From assembly GCA_031278495.1 (NCBI GenBank), contig JAITKG010000078.1, forward strand, positions 1-5,073: a DNA stretch of 5,073 bases. Direction: 5' to 3'. The translations under genes and the position numbers were made by a program. The stretch is from Prevotellaceae bacterium (lineage in GTDB: Bacteria > Bacteroidota > Bacteroidia > Bacteroidales > UBA932). The notes beneath the pieces are model-generated. The model had not been told where the DNA came from and did no database searches. It saw only the letters and a program-made list of their open reading frames with translations. Shown piece by piece: positions 5,040 through 5,073 of this stretch (position 1 is its first letter; each line of letters opens with the position of its first letter).

Positions 5040-5073
5040 AAAAAATTCACGTTTTCGTTTTAAGAAAAATCCC
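5008..5073 (+). CDS. Possible start of an unidentified basic protein, cut by the window edge
   Basis: From ATG 5008 the frame stays open to the last base (22 codons). It follows an in-frame TAG at 4993-4995, so no earlier ATG exists. The product begins MGFSRPQNRIKKN and goes on with a Lys/Arg/Phe-rich stretch (RFRFKKNP). I do not recognise a family. It lies downstream of the consensus promoter with a leader of about 118 bases, and its ATG is paired within the CATCGTAA/TTACGATG helix, which would suit translational control by RNA folding. There is no clear Shine-Dalgarno sequence. The frame may be chance, since only 66 bases can be seen and the region can be explained as noncoding RNA. Confidence 0.3.
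   Translation, partial: MGFSRPQNRIKKNSRFRFKKNP

Noticed and set aside
4919..5045. Long dyad as a terminator
   Set aside because: On the + strand the stem is followed by A9, and on the - strand by AAACTTGAG-like sequence; the length and internal loops also do not fit.

Overview
The window looks like a chromosomal segment of a member of the Bacteroidota, probably order Bacteroidales. Three things point there: a GldB-type lipoprotein, a bacterial-type CCA-adding enzyme fused to an HD domain, and promoters of the Bacteroidota form (-33 TTTG/TTG, then -7 TAnnTTTG) instead of -35/-10 boxes. Ribosome binding sites are weak or absent, which also fits that phylum. All supported genes are on the + strand.

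Layout. (1) 2-382: the C-terminal end of a FISUMP-type (Fibrobacter succinogenes major paralogous) domain protein entering from the left. An in-frame TGA at 350-352 cuts it just before its family-typical last residues (GVRCVRDN, 353-382). (2) 383-531: intergenic, nothing recognised. (3) 532-1579: a promoter and a complete gldB-like lipoprotein gene. (4) 1580-1654: a short spacer with a three-copy heptamer repeat, then a 16-base perfect palindrome that contains the start codon of the next gene. (5) 1655-3058: complete cca gene, probably co-transcribed with gldB. (6) 3059-3146: spacer with a G8 run and a likely weak promoter. (7) 3147-4589: complete AlbA_2/Schlafen-type protein with a GHKL-like ATPase region and a probable C-terminal winged helix, more AT-rich than its neighbours and probably an accessory gene. 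(8) 4590-5073: no established gene, but not empty.

The most interesting part is the right end. A consensus-quality promoter (TTTG-N19-TATATTTG, 4854-4884) points into a long imperfect dyad at 4919-5039. The dyad can fold as a rod of about 32 base pairs in four helices, with small internal loops, a 9/15-nt central bubble and a small apical hairpin. It is not followed by a T tract, so it does not look like a simple terminator. It may be a stable small RNA (6S-like in outline) or a structured 5' leader. In the second case the ATG at 5008, which starts a frame open to the window edge, is buried inside one helix, so translation could be controlled by the fold.

Functionally, gldB (cell envelope) and cca (tRNA 3'-end maturation) are housekeeping-type genes that may share a transcript. 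The AlbA_2 gene and the structured element are separate transcription units. No CRISPR array, tRNA, rRNA or complete mobile element was seen.
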